Source: Rotaria macrura (taxonomy: Eukaryota; Rotifera; Eurotatoria; Philodinida; Philodinidae). Taken from it: a DNA stretch of 64,000 bases. Shown one piece after another: positions 50,879 to 63,430 of the stretch; the first letter of the stretch is position 1; the number at the start of each line of letters is the position of its first letter. The translations under genes and the position numbers were made by a program. The stretch covers positions 1 through 64,000 of the forward strand of contig OENT01000013.1 in NCBI GenBank assembly GCA_900239685.1, read 5' to 3'. The notes under the pieces were generated by a model. That model searched no databases. It saw only the letters and a program-made list of their open reading frames with translations, and was not told where the DNA came from.

Positions 50879-53800
50879 TAGTTACTTTTATGCCTTTTTA
50901 AATTTTGGAAATATTTTGAAACCTACAAGAAACATCATCGTTCATGTTATCTTCGAATGTCTATATGCGACATAAGGATTGCATTTACTGTCATCTAATA
51001 TCAAAAAATTAGTCGAACTTAGTTATTTTCCTATGAAGAGACAACTAAGTTATATAGTTATCGACTGATAGCTGTTCGTTAGGTCTAAGTATTTGGACAA
51101 ATCACATTTTGCAATTGTTGATCTGAAATTTTCTTTTTGAAATCTTCTCAAGACAAAACATTTGCGATGCATGAACATTTTCAGTGGAATTGAGGAAAAT
51201 TGAACTTGTGACTTCTTAGTTTTAGATCAAACTCAAATCATGTTGTTTCTTTAAAATGACACTTTAATATGCTGCTCATTCAAATTTTGTTTAATTAGTA
51301 GACGAGAAACTGATGCTCTAATCAAATATCCACATGGGAAGAAATCGTTTATACATGATGCACATACTAGATCGGTACTTGATGTTCTCTGGCAAGGTTA
51401 TATTATGGTTACTAATGCAGATATTAAGAGTAGTTTCGAAATAGATCTCTGTTTTTACTTGTTGCTAATAGTTTCGGCTTATTCAGATCCGTATATCGTT
51501 TTAAAAAAAAAGTAAATACTTTTCACAACGTTATATTTTTGTTTTAGCTTTAGAAAAAATAACTAATAAAGTTTTACATTAGAACAGACAGATTCTTTCT
51601 AGACAATGGTATTATATGATACTCGATATCGTGAATGAAATTATATCTATGAAACAAAACAAAAGGAATAAAAAAATGTCACACTTTAACAGTGACGACT
51701 TTGATAAACATATACCAATAAGGTATATTCATTTTCAGAAATGTCGAATTTCAAAGAGTCTTTTATAATTGTTTTGGTTCATTTAAAACAATAAATCACG
51801 ACATAGGGAAAATGTCCATGATGATGATGATATTTAATTGCTAAAGTAAAATAATATCTTTCAGTAACATAATTTCAAGTGATAGTTTTCTTTTTGCGGA
51901 GGTTGATTGTTATGAAAATTGCTCGAGAACATTCATCATGTATATTAAGTAACTTTCATTAATCTTTCGACATCATCAAAGAGCAGACAATTTCAGTTCC
52001 AGAAACTTGAAAAATTTGTATTTTTTCATTAATCGAACGGTTGAAGTATTTTCTTTTTCCTTTCAACTGTATTCTTCTATGTCATTAAAGCGATTACAGA
52101 TCTATTCCCAGTTATAATGCTTGAAACACTATATTCTTCTTCATTGTGTATTTATACAAGAAGAATTTCATTACACAATGATTGTTCTATAAATTTGAAA
52201 GTCTATGTGTTTATTAGAAATTATATGAACTGTATTACTTTACAATCAATCTAGATATGTTGCATGTATTAGATTTTAAAACCATTTGTTTTTAAAAGAA
52301 TACCCTATTGTCAATTGCAACGGTGAACTCTACAATTGTTTATTCTTGACATTAAAATTCTTGGATTTGCCATTGATATGTCAGATTAACATATCAATGT
52401 AATTATATATAAATATATATGAATTTAATATGAAATTGGACAATAATAATGTCTTTAGATTACAGTTCAATATTCATTAGAGGGTACAACGTGAACAAGA
52501 TTTGAAAAGTAAACTGAACTAATTGATTCGTTAGTTTTCTATTTATACTCTAACAAAAAAAAGGAGGAATTAGTTTTTCAAAGGTTGATCATCAACTGAT
52601 AAATCGAGTATTGCTAATTGAAAATTCTATTTTTCTTCAAAAGCACTCATGGATGAATAGTATCTGAAATGACCGATACAACAACATGATGTAGGTCTTC
52701 AGTAAATTTAGCACAATAAATAATGAAATACTTCATGGTCACATTCACCGAAAGAATCATCGTCACCAATTGAAGTCTAGTTATTCTTATAGGTAAGATT
52801 TCATGGTATGTACGATATTTAGTACGACATATTATATTCTTTTGTCAATCAAGTAAATTGCCACTTTGTCTTGTTAATATCATTTATCCAAGATTGATTT
52901 CAATCATTTTCTAACGATGTGCATATCTTCTAGTACAAACGCCATAAACGTTAGCTGGTAAAAAGGGATCATATAAACATTTGTTTGAAGCTTACTTCTT
53001 TTTTTTGTTTGTCCTTGATAAATTATATTGAATAGTTGACACTTGTGTAGAATTCATTTCTCTCGTTCATCAAAGAACTATGCGCCTATTTTCTATGACT
53101 TCTTATAAATATAAATAAATAATCGATAAAAATAAAAGAAAAACAAAAGCATTGATAGTCTTCATTGTATTTGTATTTTTTATTTGCTTCTATTCTCAAT
53201 AGAGAATGACTATAGTTCAGTCATAATATAAAATTTGTTATGTAATGTGGGATGAACTTCATATGAAAGTATAATACAACTTGTTTTTAGTGTACTTACG
53301 ATCATACTCGACAAACAACAAGCTTCCGTACTCAATTGTATTCATAAGAAAACTCTTTTCGCATCATCGCACGTTTAAGTGCATATAATATGCACTACCA
53401 GTAGCATTAGGTACCATTCATAATGTTTGTCTTGTGTTGAACAACGCATCGCTTTTCATTTTTTTTCTCTTAACCAGTAGTCATAGTCCCTAAACAGTCG
53501 TATTTATACATCTATGAATAATGTTCAATATTATCGTACTCATATCTAAAGATGTGTTCACACAGAGATTGTGTTTTTTTCTTTTCTATGGATATCATGG
53601 TAACACATTTGCTTCCGCATTTCATGCATTATGATGCAAGTTCAAAAAAAAATATCACACAGTGTCTATCAGATTCTGTATGTGTACGTGTACGTGTGGT
53701 CGTAATTTAAGGAGTCGCATTCGTCGGCTTCTACTCTAGTGTCATTGATCGATGAGTATAGATTTCCTTGATCTTTAGAAATAACATGAATATTCTCGTT

Positions 53801-54418
53801 TTTCACATATATACACACACAATCATTTCTGTGGCATGAAAAACGACAAATTGCACTGCATTTCTGTGTCTTGGACTTAAATCAGAATTATTCTCTTTAG
53901 TACTACTCACTTAATACAACAACGTCTCTTTCTCTTTCTCTTTCATTCTTTTAGTTGTGCGTGCATATGTCAGTTCATATGTGAATATAACGATCAATTA
54001 TAAAGTAGGTATGACAGGTGATCATATACGGATCACAAGTGTATATTTATATTGAATACGAAATAACTCTTATGAGCAGTACATGTCTAATTTTTTGTGA
54101 GATCCAAGGACGTCATCGATACAAGGCAATATACTTTGTAAATTGAATTTGATCATTGCCTATTCAGTATTATTAGATATTATGTACGTTACGAAGATAG
54201 ACATTCAAGTTCATGAGACACACTGTATAAGATGAAAATAGAGATTAAAAGAAATTAATCGTAGATTAGAACAATTCTTATGGGATTTTAATCCTCATGT
54301 TTGATGTTTTCGAAGAATGAAAAGGTTCTTTTTTCATTATTTTGAGACTACAGGAATTGATTTTTCTCTTTTTCTAATGCACTCTATTTCTTTGAAGATG
54401 ATTTGATATTATTCTCTA
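50879..54418. other. Gene-free stretch upstream of the sushi gene
   Basis: No supported exon, RNA gene or mobile element in about 3.5 kb. The last few hundred bases presumably hold the promoter of the gene starting at 54419. Confidence 0.45.
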
Positions 54419-57400
54419 ATGAGAACAAAAATAATCAATACGTTTTCTTATCTTCTACAATTCTTATTACTGTGGGAATGGACAAGTTATACCCAAGGTA
54501 AACATATAATTCTTCAGTTATTTTCTTGTGTGTTTTTATTCTTTCCAACGATTTCAGGTTAAAATAATAAAAAATACAAGTAATAACTTCATTCGATATC
54601 TAAACATATAGGTAGAAATCAGGGGGTATTGCAATCAACTTCTGTTTTTATTGAGTGAAGAAGTAAAGTAGGGCAAGGTCAAAAGAAGGAGGAGCAAGTC
54701 AAATTGAAATAATGTTATTTTAATAGAGCCTTTCTTTTTGTTGTTTCAATAATAATAGAATGAACATTTAAAATTCAATTAATCTGTCTGGTACATTAAC
54801 TTTTTAGCTTATTGGATTCGAGATCTTTCGTATTGTCCACGTAAACGTGAAGCAGTACGACAACGGCAATGTTTTAAATCATGTTTTGATGATAGTGATT
54901 GTCAAAGTCGATATCGCTCATGTCTATGTGATTATGATTGTGGCATGTCATGTGTTAAGCGAGGTGACATTTTGTCGGCTTCCTTTGTTTTCTTTTGTTA
55001 TTTCTCATCGATTTTTTATTAATTAAGGTATCACTTGTCCATTTTTAACACCTCCTGATCATGGAAATATAAATTATTCAAATGGAAATAGATTTGGTTC
55101 GCGTGCCACATATGAATGTGATGCAGGTTATGCTCTCGAAGGTCCAAAACATCGGCATTGTCAAGGAGATATGTGGTGGGGTCCAACGAATTCTATACCC
55201 TATTGTGCGAAAGAAGGTACTATTAAATAAAATCGACAGTTTGATAGTTGTTCAGATTTGACAAGTCTAGATGATCATCTATTGATTATTTTATACATCA
55301 AAGTTATATGTGTATCGAGATAAGCGTGAAGCATTGACTTAGGTGTCCTTTTTTCTATTATACATGAGTCTAGACGTGTCATAATGGTCAGTGAATTGAA
55401 GAAAATTATGATATAATTAAAGCAACATACATCATATTCGATATGACTAATTGATTTTTTTCAAACATAGTCTTTTGTAATCAACCGCCGGATATAACTA
55501 ATGCAGTTAATGATGTTCCAAGTACCATCGCAACATTTCATGCTGGCTATTCAGTTAAATATACATGCCTAACTGGTTATGTAGGGTGGGTATGATACAA
55601 AAATTAATCTTATGCATTTAACATTTTACTTTTCATTACAGAAATGGCACGACAATATCCGAGTGTACATTTCTAGGTCAATGGACCTTCGCGACTTTAA
55701 AATGTACCCGTAAGTAACCAAAAAATGTTGTTTTATGATGATTCATATAAAAATGAACCATTCATTAATACATATAAATAGCTGTTGATTGTGGTTCTCC
55801 GGGTACATTACGTAATGGATTTCTGAGTGGTGAACGATTTGATTATCCGAATATCATTGCATTTTTTTGTAATGATGGCTTTGGACTTATTGGGAAAGAT
55901 ACAACGAGAGCTTGCCAAGAAAATGGCTTATGGTCTGGTACAATGCCTTTTTGTCAAGGTAAGTCATTGAAATACTCTGAATACAACATGATGCAACATA
56001 GCAACAGATCTTGAAATTACTCAAATTGTATTATTATTCTCAAGTATGACAGTTGTTGAACCAAAGAAAAACTATAAGGCTACCTCTAATCAGAGAAGTC
56101 GCAATGGAAGAATTACCATAGTCTGTTGACATTCAGAGGAAAATATCACAAATATCTTGTTGTTACTGAAAAAAATCATTTTAAGTGGTTGACGATCATG
56201 TTGATTCAAACTCGTACTAAAAGCATGATACTTAGTTTTCAACTCAGCTTTAGATGTTTACTAATTAACCATAGAATGTATTTTCATTCTCTAAATCAAA
56301 TCATGTTTTAATCCCATGATCTTTGTCATGTCTGGAAAATTGCAGTAAAAAATCATGTCCTTTTCTAGAGAGCTGGACGTGTCAATACATCGTAGTCATA
56401 TGACATTGACAGATAACAAAAATTGAATTTATTTTGACAGTCAAACAGATCGATAAATTATTCACAGTAAAATTTTACATCGATTCAAAAACTATCGAAT
56501 TCTCAATGAGTAAATTTTCATGCTGAAATTCTGTGGTTCTATTTTCGAATAGATTACTGAAGCTGATTCGAACATGCGCGGTAAGGCTCTTACTTCTATT
56601 GCTTAGGTTATTGTCTACGAGTTTTTTCTTACAATATTTATCTAATCTTAGAGAAACATCGTTACTAGATGAGATATTACTTCTCTTCTAATTAGTTAGT
56701 TCTACTACCGGGTTAGAAAGATTATAGAAAGAATAAACAATAACTGTCTATTCGATTATCATGAACTTATGACTCTTAATTAGGGATAGATTCGATGATC
56801 CAAAGTTTCATCTAATTAGTGCTAATAATGTCTTTGATGTTGAATATAAAATCAGCTCAAGATCAAGTTTTGCTATTCAGTTGCTTCAGCTCTACATTCT
56901 CATCACATAATCATATACTATTCACCGTATGAAGTGATTGTCATGATATAATGCGTACACTATCGGACTAGTGATATGAGAGAAACACAATTTATATATT
57001 TGCCAAGTAAAGCTAGTTTCAGAACATCGTTATGATTTGTATTCGTATAACTTAAAAATTACGCCACCAAGCTGAGTAACTAATTCTTTGATCACATCTT
57101 TCGTATTGTTCTCACGTTGGTGATACTAGTTTCATCAAGTGGAACTCAGCTGCTGTTGCAAAGAGAAGGAGACTGCATAATATCTATTTGATTGCTTTTA
57201 CAATTGAATCATGTCCTGAATAGACTCTCTATGAAAAGTTTCAATTTTTAGAAAAAACCTGTGAAGCACCTCCATTAGTTTCTCATGGTCAGATTATTCA
57301 ACCTGATCGAACCACTAATGAAACAGTTCAATATATCTGTCAGGATGGATATCAACTACAAGGATCATCAATTTTGAAATGTATCTTAGCTCAATGGCAG

Positions 57401-59985
57401 CCTGCACCGCCAACATGTGAACGTAGGTTTATTTTTCTTTGCATTGTTGTTTGAAGTGATCGAAAATTGAAAATATCCAATTATATTTTAGCAATAACAT
57501 GTGATGATCCTCAAACAAATTTTAATGGTTACATCGAATCTTTATCAAATAATAATTCTTCAAAATATTCCATTGACTCCATAGTAAAATTGAGCTGTCC
57601 GTCAAATTTAATATTGTATGGTTCGCATACATCGAAATGTCAATTTAATGGTGATTGGTTGCCGAAAATTCCAAAATGTGAAGGTATTTATTACTTGTCA
57701 GATTGAACAGATTCTTCATCGTTATTTTACTTGTGTTCTTGAATAAATATAGAACCGATCGCATGTTCAATTCCACCTTTACCTATCAATGGTCGTTATC
57801 GGAATCGTCGACCACTGATACAACAGATCGATGATGGTGGTCACTTAGAATATATATGTGGAAATTCTCGATATCGTCGTCGAGTATTTTGTCGACATGG
57901 ACAAGTTCTACCACGCATACCCACTTGTTTCAATGGTAAAATGAATAAAAAGAAATTAGAATATTAATCATTCTTGTTTGTTTGTTTTTATGAACTCAGA
58001 TTGTCGAGTTGAAAATGATCAAGTTATATTTTCGAAAAACTTTTATCGTCATAAAGAAAAAGTTTATTTCACCTGTAGCAATGATAGTTTATCATTATTA
58101 TATAATGAAACAATACGGTGTATTGACGGTAGTCTGTCCAGACAGCCAATTTGTCGCCAGGTACCAACGACGTGCACTGTTCCACATACACTTTTTCTAC
58201 GCAACATTGCTAATACAACGATTCCATCCGGAATGTCATTTACTATTGGATTATCGTTTTCATATACATGCATACAAGATTATCAACCGATTAATCAAAC
58301 AGCACTCGTTGAATGTCTTCAGGATGGAAAATTATCGCACCATGCAAATTGTGTACCAAAATCATGTAAAGAACATCCTCCAACTATTGATAATGGTCGA
58401 ACAATATTTCATTCAACAGTACACGGTTCTATAGCAAGATATAGATGCTTTCCAGGTTACAAACTTGAAAATACCAATGAATTCAAGTTAACATGTCAAT
58501 TTGGCGTGTGGTTACCAAAACAACCACCGGCATGTTTACCAAGTAATAAAACATTGTACATTGAGAAGAATTTTTTATTATAAGATCGAGCAGACTAAAA
58601 ATACAGAAGTCTTGTTTCTGGTGGAAAATTTAAATTAAATTATCTAGTCAAAAAAGAATCTTTCATTTTAAAAGGAAACGATGCTTGATCTATTGTAAAA
58701 CTTTAGTAATTTCGATTCAGACAAAACTTTGCCAGCATTGCTTCATTTCATATGTTAGAAAATTCTTCAGTATTCTATTTGGGTTTCTTCTATATTTAAT
58801 CAGCAATATCATAGTGTTTTATCGTCTCCGTTTAGTGCTATCTTGGTGTATCCTAGCTTTAAGTCTCTAACCTACTTAGCTATCAATATTCTGTAAGTGT
58901 TGAGAAGACTCATTATTTCATAGTTCCTACGTAGTCAGGTGTTGCTTATTCCGTTTTCTACGCAGTTCTAAATCTTGTCGAAGTTCAGCGAACCTTTATT
59001 CTTTAGTCTCTGATATGCAATGAGCTCCATAGATATACAGAAGCGATACAAAAAACTCCATGCCCTTTCATTGGTTCAATGGATCAGATCCATTTTTTCC
59101 TCTCCTATAGAGAACGCTTGAGAATTATTTTACATGACAAAAAAAGAAACCCTTCAATAAATGCCCATTTGAACTATGATTTTTTTAATAAAATACTGAA
59201 ATATCGATTTTGGGATTTCGATCGAAGACGTTGCTATTGAAATGTGATAATCAAATTTTGATGACTTCATTATATTTTATACAGAGGAGAGCTTTTAAGA
59301 ACACTGACAAGAATCCTTTGAAAAATCTTGAACTACCGGTTTTTAATTGTTTTTTTTAGAAAAGCACTAAAATCACAGTTTTTGCAAAAACGTAGGTCTA
59401 CTAAGCACTTGATATTTGAAGAATGCATCAATCAATCAAGGTCAGATTTTCAGTACTCATAGATATGGTGTAGCTTTAATGGCTAGTAAAAATTTTAGAC
59501 GTCCCTCTTGTTCTAGTCATCAGATAGCAAGCGCTAAATGTGTCTAAGATCGTAATTTTGATGAGTAAAATCATTCAAATATTCAGGATTAAACTTTTTG
59601 AGTTGAAAGTTTTTTTTTCAGTTACAACTCAGCGGTACGTTTATCGAAAAACAAAATTTAGTCTTATTTGATAAGTTTTTCTTTAAATATTGACTTCTCA
59701 ATATATTCGATTTCTTCGAGAACTCCTATTTCAGGATTTTTCTAAAAGAAATTAATTCAAAATCGTTGGTTCAAGATTTTTCAAATGGTTTTTGTCAGTG
59801 TTCTTAAAATATCTTCTCTGTATAAAATATATTGATTCAAATGACCATCTATTGAAAGTTTTTTTTCTCATGTAAAATAATTCTCCAGTGTTCTCTATAA
59901 GGGAGGAAAAAATAGGCGTGATTCATTGAACCAATGCAGAGATATTGATTTCTTACATCATTATTATATTTTTTTGAGGTACACG

Positions 59986-60017
<32 letters not shown>

Positions 60018-61914
60018 CAGTAGAAATTAAAATCCACTAGAATTTAAAATTCTACTAGTAGAAATTCCAATAACACGAGATTTTAATTTGGACTAGTAGT
60101 AATTAAAATTTTAATCTCTTCTATAGGAGAATTTTAAATCCTACTGGAAATTCGTTCTCAAGCGAAATTGTAATTTTTTCTGCAGTAAATATTGAAATCC
60201 ACACTTTTACAAATGATGATTCAAAGAAGCATAGATATTATTTGTTAATAAAGTAGACATCAGCAGTAGAATTTTCTGAATATGTCAAACGGTTTACATC
60301 TTTATATTTGAATAAAATGTTTTTTAGTAGGATGACATTGTGTACCTTTCGGTACTTTAGCTGCTTTACATGGACATTTTTTTGTTGTCCAGCCACCATT
60401 ACAAGCTTAAGCTTCAACTGTTGAACAAAGCTCACTACTAACATAATCCTCACAAGCTTTAATAAAAGTTTGTGTTGGTAATGTTTGATCATCAATAGCA
60501 TATGCAGTCCCGAAAAATTACATTTTGTTAAATCTATTAGATTATTAACTTCATATCTTGAAGATAGAGCACAGTTTGTTGTGCAAAGACGATATGCTTA
60601 TGAGCCCGAAATTTAAATTGAGCTTCGTCCAAACCATTTATCAAGTTTCGAATAATTAATTCCATGTTATATTATATTAAAATTTTTTCTTTTGAAATTG
60701 TCTCGAGAAATTTGGGTTAAATATGAAAGAATTTTTTCTCTTTTTGTTTTGCATATTACCCCTAGTGAAAGCTTGGATTTCAATATTTACTGCAGAAAAA
60801 ATTACAATTCCGCTTGAGCTTGAGAAAAAAAATTCCAGTAGAATTTAAAATTCTCCTATAGATGAGATTAAAATTTTAATTACTACTAGTTCAAATTAAA
60901 ATCTCGTGTTCTTGTAATTTCTACTTGGAGAATTTTAAATTCTACTGGATTTTAATTTGCTACTGCGACATATATATATATATGTATACGATGGCAGTAA
61001 TTTGATGCAGTGTTCGATTTCACTTACAAATTCGGTTATTTATGCATAAATAAGAAACGAAGCAATCTCGTGACTCAATTTTCATCAGAAAATGCGCATA
61101 CTATTATGTAAACTAGTAAGATAGATCTATGAAAATACAAGGCGATTTGCTATCGTCAAACTGAGCAAATGAGAGTGATGATTTCAGTTTAATACGATCG
61201 TGATTGATTTCCCTATATGTACTTATACATGACTATGCTTTACAACAACGAAAATGAGACTATGTATTAATCAATCTGATTTGTATTATTGTTTATCTAA
61301 ATAGCATGAAGTTACAAAACGGTTTTCTATTGAACATGTGCTATTCCGATAAAAATTTATTATTTTATATTGAAAACGATCGATTCTAAAGGATTAGCGA
61401 AAATAAATTCGAATCGCTCGACAAGAATTGCAATTTTAAGGAGTTTACTGATTTTTCTTATATCGTTTTGGTTTTATCTATTAATTGAAATCAAGTTTTA
61501 AATGTTATTCTATATATTTTAGTTTTTTGTCCGAATCCCGGTCCATTGTTAAATGGACGAGTCTACGTTGTACTTAAAGATGAACGTATATCACCATTAC
61601 CGATTCGAAGTGAATTTCGTTCATACATACCAAATGTTAGTCATGGTCGTACCATCGAATTTGAATGTAACTTAGGTAAGATAATCATCGAATTTAAATT
61701 TTTGTTGTAGTATCGAGATATTACGTTGGAATCGTAGGGTATATACTTCATGGGCCTACTGGATTAACATGTAATCATGGACGATGGATGCCCAATGAAA
61801 AACCACGTTGTGCTATTGGTAAATTCTTAGTTTAATATTATCGATAGGATCATTTTCAGTTTATTTTTCTTCTTAGAGCACCATGTACAGCCAAATATTG
61901 TGTTTACGGGATAG
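54419..61914 (+). CDS. Secreted WAP-like plus ten sushi (CCP) domain protein, 13 exons
   Basis: Exons: 54419-54497, 54808-54963, 55028-55216, 55471-55585, 55642-55709, 55782-55958, 57252-57422, 57492-57683, 57753-57935, 58000-58542, 61523-61675, 61738-61818, 61877-61914. The total of 2145 nt is 714 codons plus stop. Residues 1-26 are a signal peptide (basic start, hydrophobic YLLQFLLLW core). Residues 36-75 hold eight cysteines spaced like a WAP four-disulfide core (C-P, CFKSC, x5, C, then CLC instead of CC, x3, C, x3, C). Ten CCP modules follow, each with four cysteines and a late Trp or equivalent: residues 82-140, 143-202, 203-261, 262-318, 319-382, 383-443, three in 444-624, and 625-702. 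There is no membrane segment, so it is probably secreted. Nearly every intron is phase 1, which suits module shuffling. Nematode LEV-9, which clusters acetylcholine receptors, has a WAP domain plus CCPs, but function here is unproven. Confidence 0.9.
55959..57251. other. Sushi gene intron 6, 1.3 kb
   Basis: The donor follows the CCP3 exon and the acceptor precedes the CCP4 exon, in phase. No extra CCP exon and no transposon ends were seen. A frame at 56126-56311 is not supported. Confidence 0.55.
59040..59970. mobile_element. Foldback element in sushi gene intron 10
   Basis: The left arm from about 59050 (CATTGGTTCAATGGATCAG, then CTATAGAGAACGCTTGAGAA, later AAGAACACTGACAAGAATCC) is matched by the reverse complement of a right arm ending about 59960 (CATTGGTTCAATGAATCACG, TTATAGAGAACACTGGAGAA, AAGAACACTGACAAAAACCA). 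The arms are roughly 300 bp with a centre near 59500. No coding content was seen. It looks like a second large inverted-repeat element comparable in architecture to 3215-4020, but unrelated in sequence as far as I can see. Confidence 0.7.
59986..60013. repeat. TA microsatellite
   Basis: Perfect TA repeat bordering the left end of the element at 60016. A similar shorter TA run borders its right end. Confidence 0.9.
60016..60967. mobile_element. Long-TIR element in sushi gene intron with coding fragment
   Basis: Arms of about 190 bp (60016-60200 and 60775-60967) are reverse complements. The left starts CCCAGTAGAAATTAAAATCC and the right, reversed, starts CGCAGTAGCAAATTAAAATC. Both arms end inward at a shared CTGCAGTAAATATTGAAATC block. 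Flanks on both sides are TA repeat followed by TGTC read outward to inward, so any target duplication is hidden in the microsatellite. The core carries a minus-strand cysteine-rich coding fragment (see 60350-60520). Confidence 0.83.
60350..60520 (-). pseudogene. Cysteine-rich gene fragment inside the transposon
   Basis: On the minus strand one frame reads GTAYAIDDQTLPTQTFIKAC EDYVSSELCSTVEA, then a TAA, then ACNGGWTTKKCPCKAAKVPK GTQCH. After that, stops accumulate. The cysteine spacing and the NGGW motif look like part of a small secreted domain, and the stop shows it is not expressed as such. It may be a captured host gene piece. The family is not recognised. Confidence 0.45.
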
Positions 61915-62611
61915 TAATTTTCATGAATATGTGGTTTTTTTTCTAAATAAGTAAAGCTGGTCTTCATACTTGTGGCTTAGCAGATGCCCTATGTCACACA
62001 AATATTCTAACGGGAAAACGAACAAGATTTTTCATCAATAAACAGCATTTTTTGAATGTTTGCTATTTTGTCATTGCTTGTTTTCTTTTATTTTAGTCAA
62101 GAATGATTGCTTTTTTTCTCTATATAAATGTATTCAATAGGTGCTTAAAAGGCATTAAAGGTATCTTCTCTTTTTCACGTGTAACATACGGATAGATAAG
62201 ACAGAAAACAAATAAATAGACAAATAAATAATTTACGTTCTAGCAACAAATATCGAGAAGAACAACGAAGAAACAAGACGATATTTTATTCGAAACAGAT
62301 CATTTCATGATACAGACGACATATTAAATGCTTGATTTTATGAAAACATCTTCAGTAAAAACGAAGTTCTTCTATTCAAAATAAATAAATAAATAAAATC
62401 TGAAAGTTTTAAAACTAAAACGTATGATGCTCGACACATAAAACTACAAGTGATTCATAAAGATTGATACTCTGTATTCAAAGAACAAGAACTCGTGTAG
62501 TGTATAGTCATAGATTGGCCAGCATTGTTTTGTTTAGGGTTCCACTAGGTTGATATTGAATAATGAACAGTTAGTTGTAGCAAAAACACTTGAAAATAAA
62601 GTATTGAGAAA
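61915..62611. other. Gene-free stretch downstream of sushi gene
   Basis: Presumed 3' UTR and intergenic sequence. Only A-rich simple stretches (AAATAAATAAATAAAA near 62380) were noted. Confidence 0.45.
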
Positions 62612-62698
62612 GTTGGTGGTTTTATCGATGATCAAATTGATGTTATACTTGATAAAACACCAGTGGAAACTGTGTTTATTCAAGAATCTATTCAGTGA
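62612..62698 (+). pseudogene. Short unidentified coding relic
   Basis: The frame reads GGFIDDQIDVILDKTPVETV FIQESIQ before a TGA. Just upstream, in a shifted frame, is NEQLVVAKTLENKVLRK. The amino-acid mix is more protein-like than its surroundings, but no family is recognised and the frame is broken. Confidence 0.25.
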
Positions 62699-63430
62699 AT
62701 CGTATCTAAACCCCTCTGAAACTCTAAAATACTATCATTCATCTCGACAATCAATATTCTCAGTGATGCTTAAATAATGAATTTAACAAGATCTTGTATG
62801 CAACGAAGATTCGGATAAATCTCAAAAAGAAACATGATAGTATCATCACTAGTGATGAGCCGTGCGTTCATCATAAACGAATCTGTTGGAGATCATAAAA
62901 TTCTACGTAGTTAGCAAGTGAGACGACTTGTCTTTTTATTTCAAAAATGTAAAGATCCGTATCTAGTATATAATCCATCATTTATCTTATTTTCTAGTTT
63001 TCTCATAAGTAGCTTATTGACAAAGTGATTATAGCAAATCAGATTTCACTGATCACAGTATCTCTGAACCCTTGAAATACTGACATATGCCACATTCATA
63101 ATATTCAGAACTCTTTTCTTTGAATATTTCATAAAATAATTAACAGATTTACTTAATTCCTGCCAGTTTATTTAATTGATAAAATTCAATACTTTTGATG
63201 AGTCGTAAATATTTCTTCTTCACGGCTGAAACGGTGCAAATATATTTCAGCAAAATATAGTAAACTCATTCTTGAAGAATAGTCCTGTTTTGTGATTTTT
63301 AATAAACAATGTCAACATTTAACATTTCAGGATAGGTGATCGAATATGTAAGAGAAATTTAATCCGTCTGTTTGTGACTACAATCCGATAGTTGTAACTC
63401 AATGTAGTCTTTGCATTTTATTAATTAATA
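62699..63430. other. Gene-free stretch
   Basis: Nothing supported was seen between the relic at 62.6 kb and the mariner-like terminus. Confidence 0.4.

Noticed and set aside
58009..58434. 141-codon + frame overlapping the sushi exon
   Set aside because: Shadow of the CCP7-9 exon in another frame; the sushi frame has correct cysteine spacing and splice phase.
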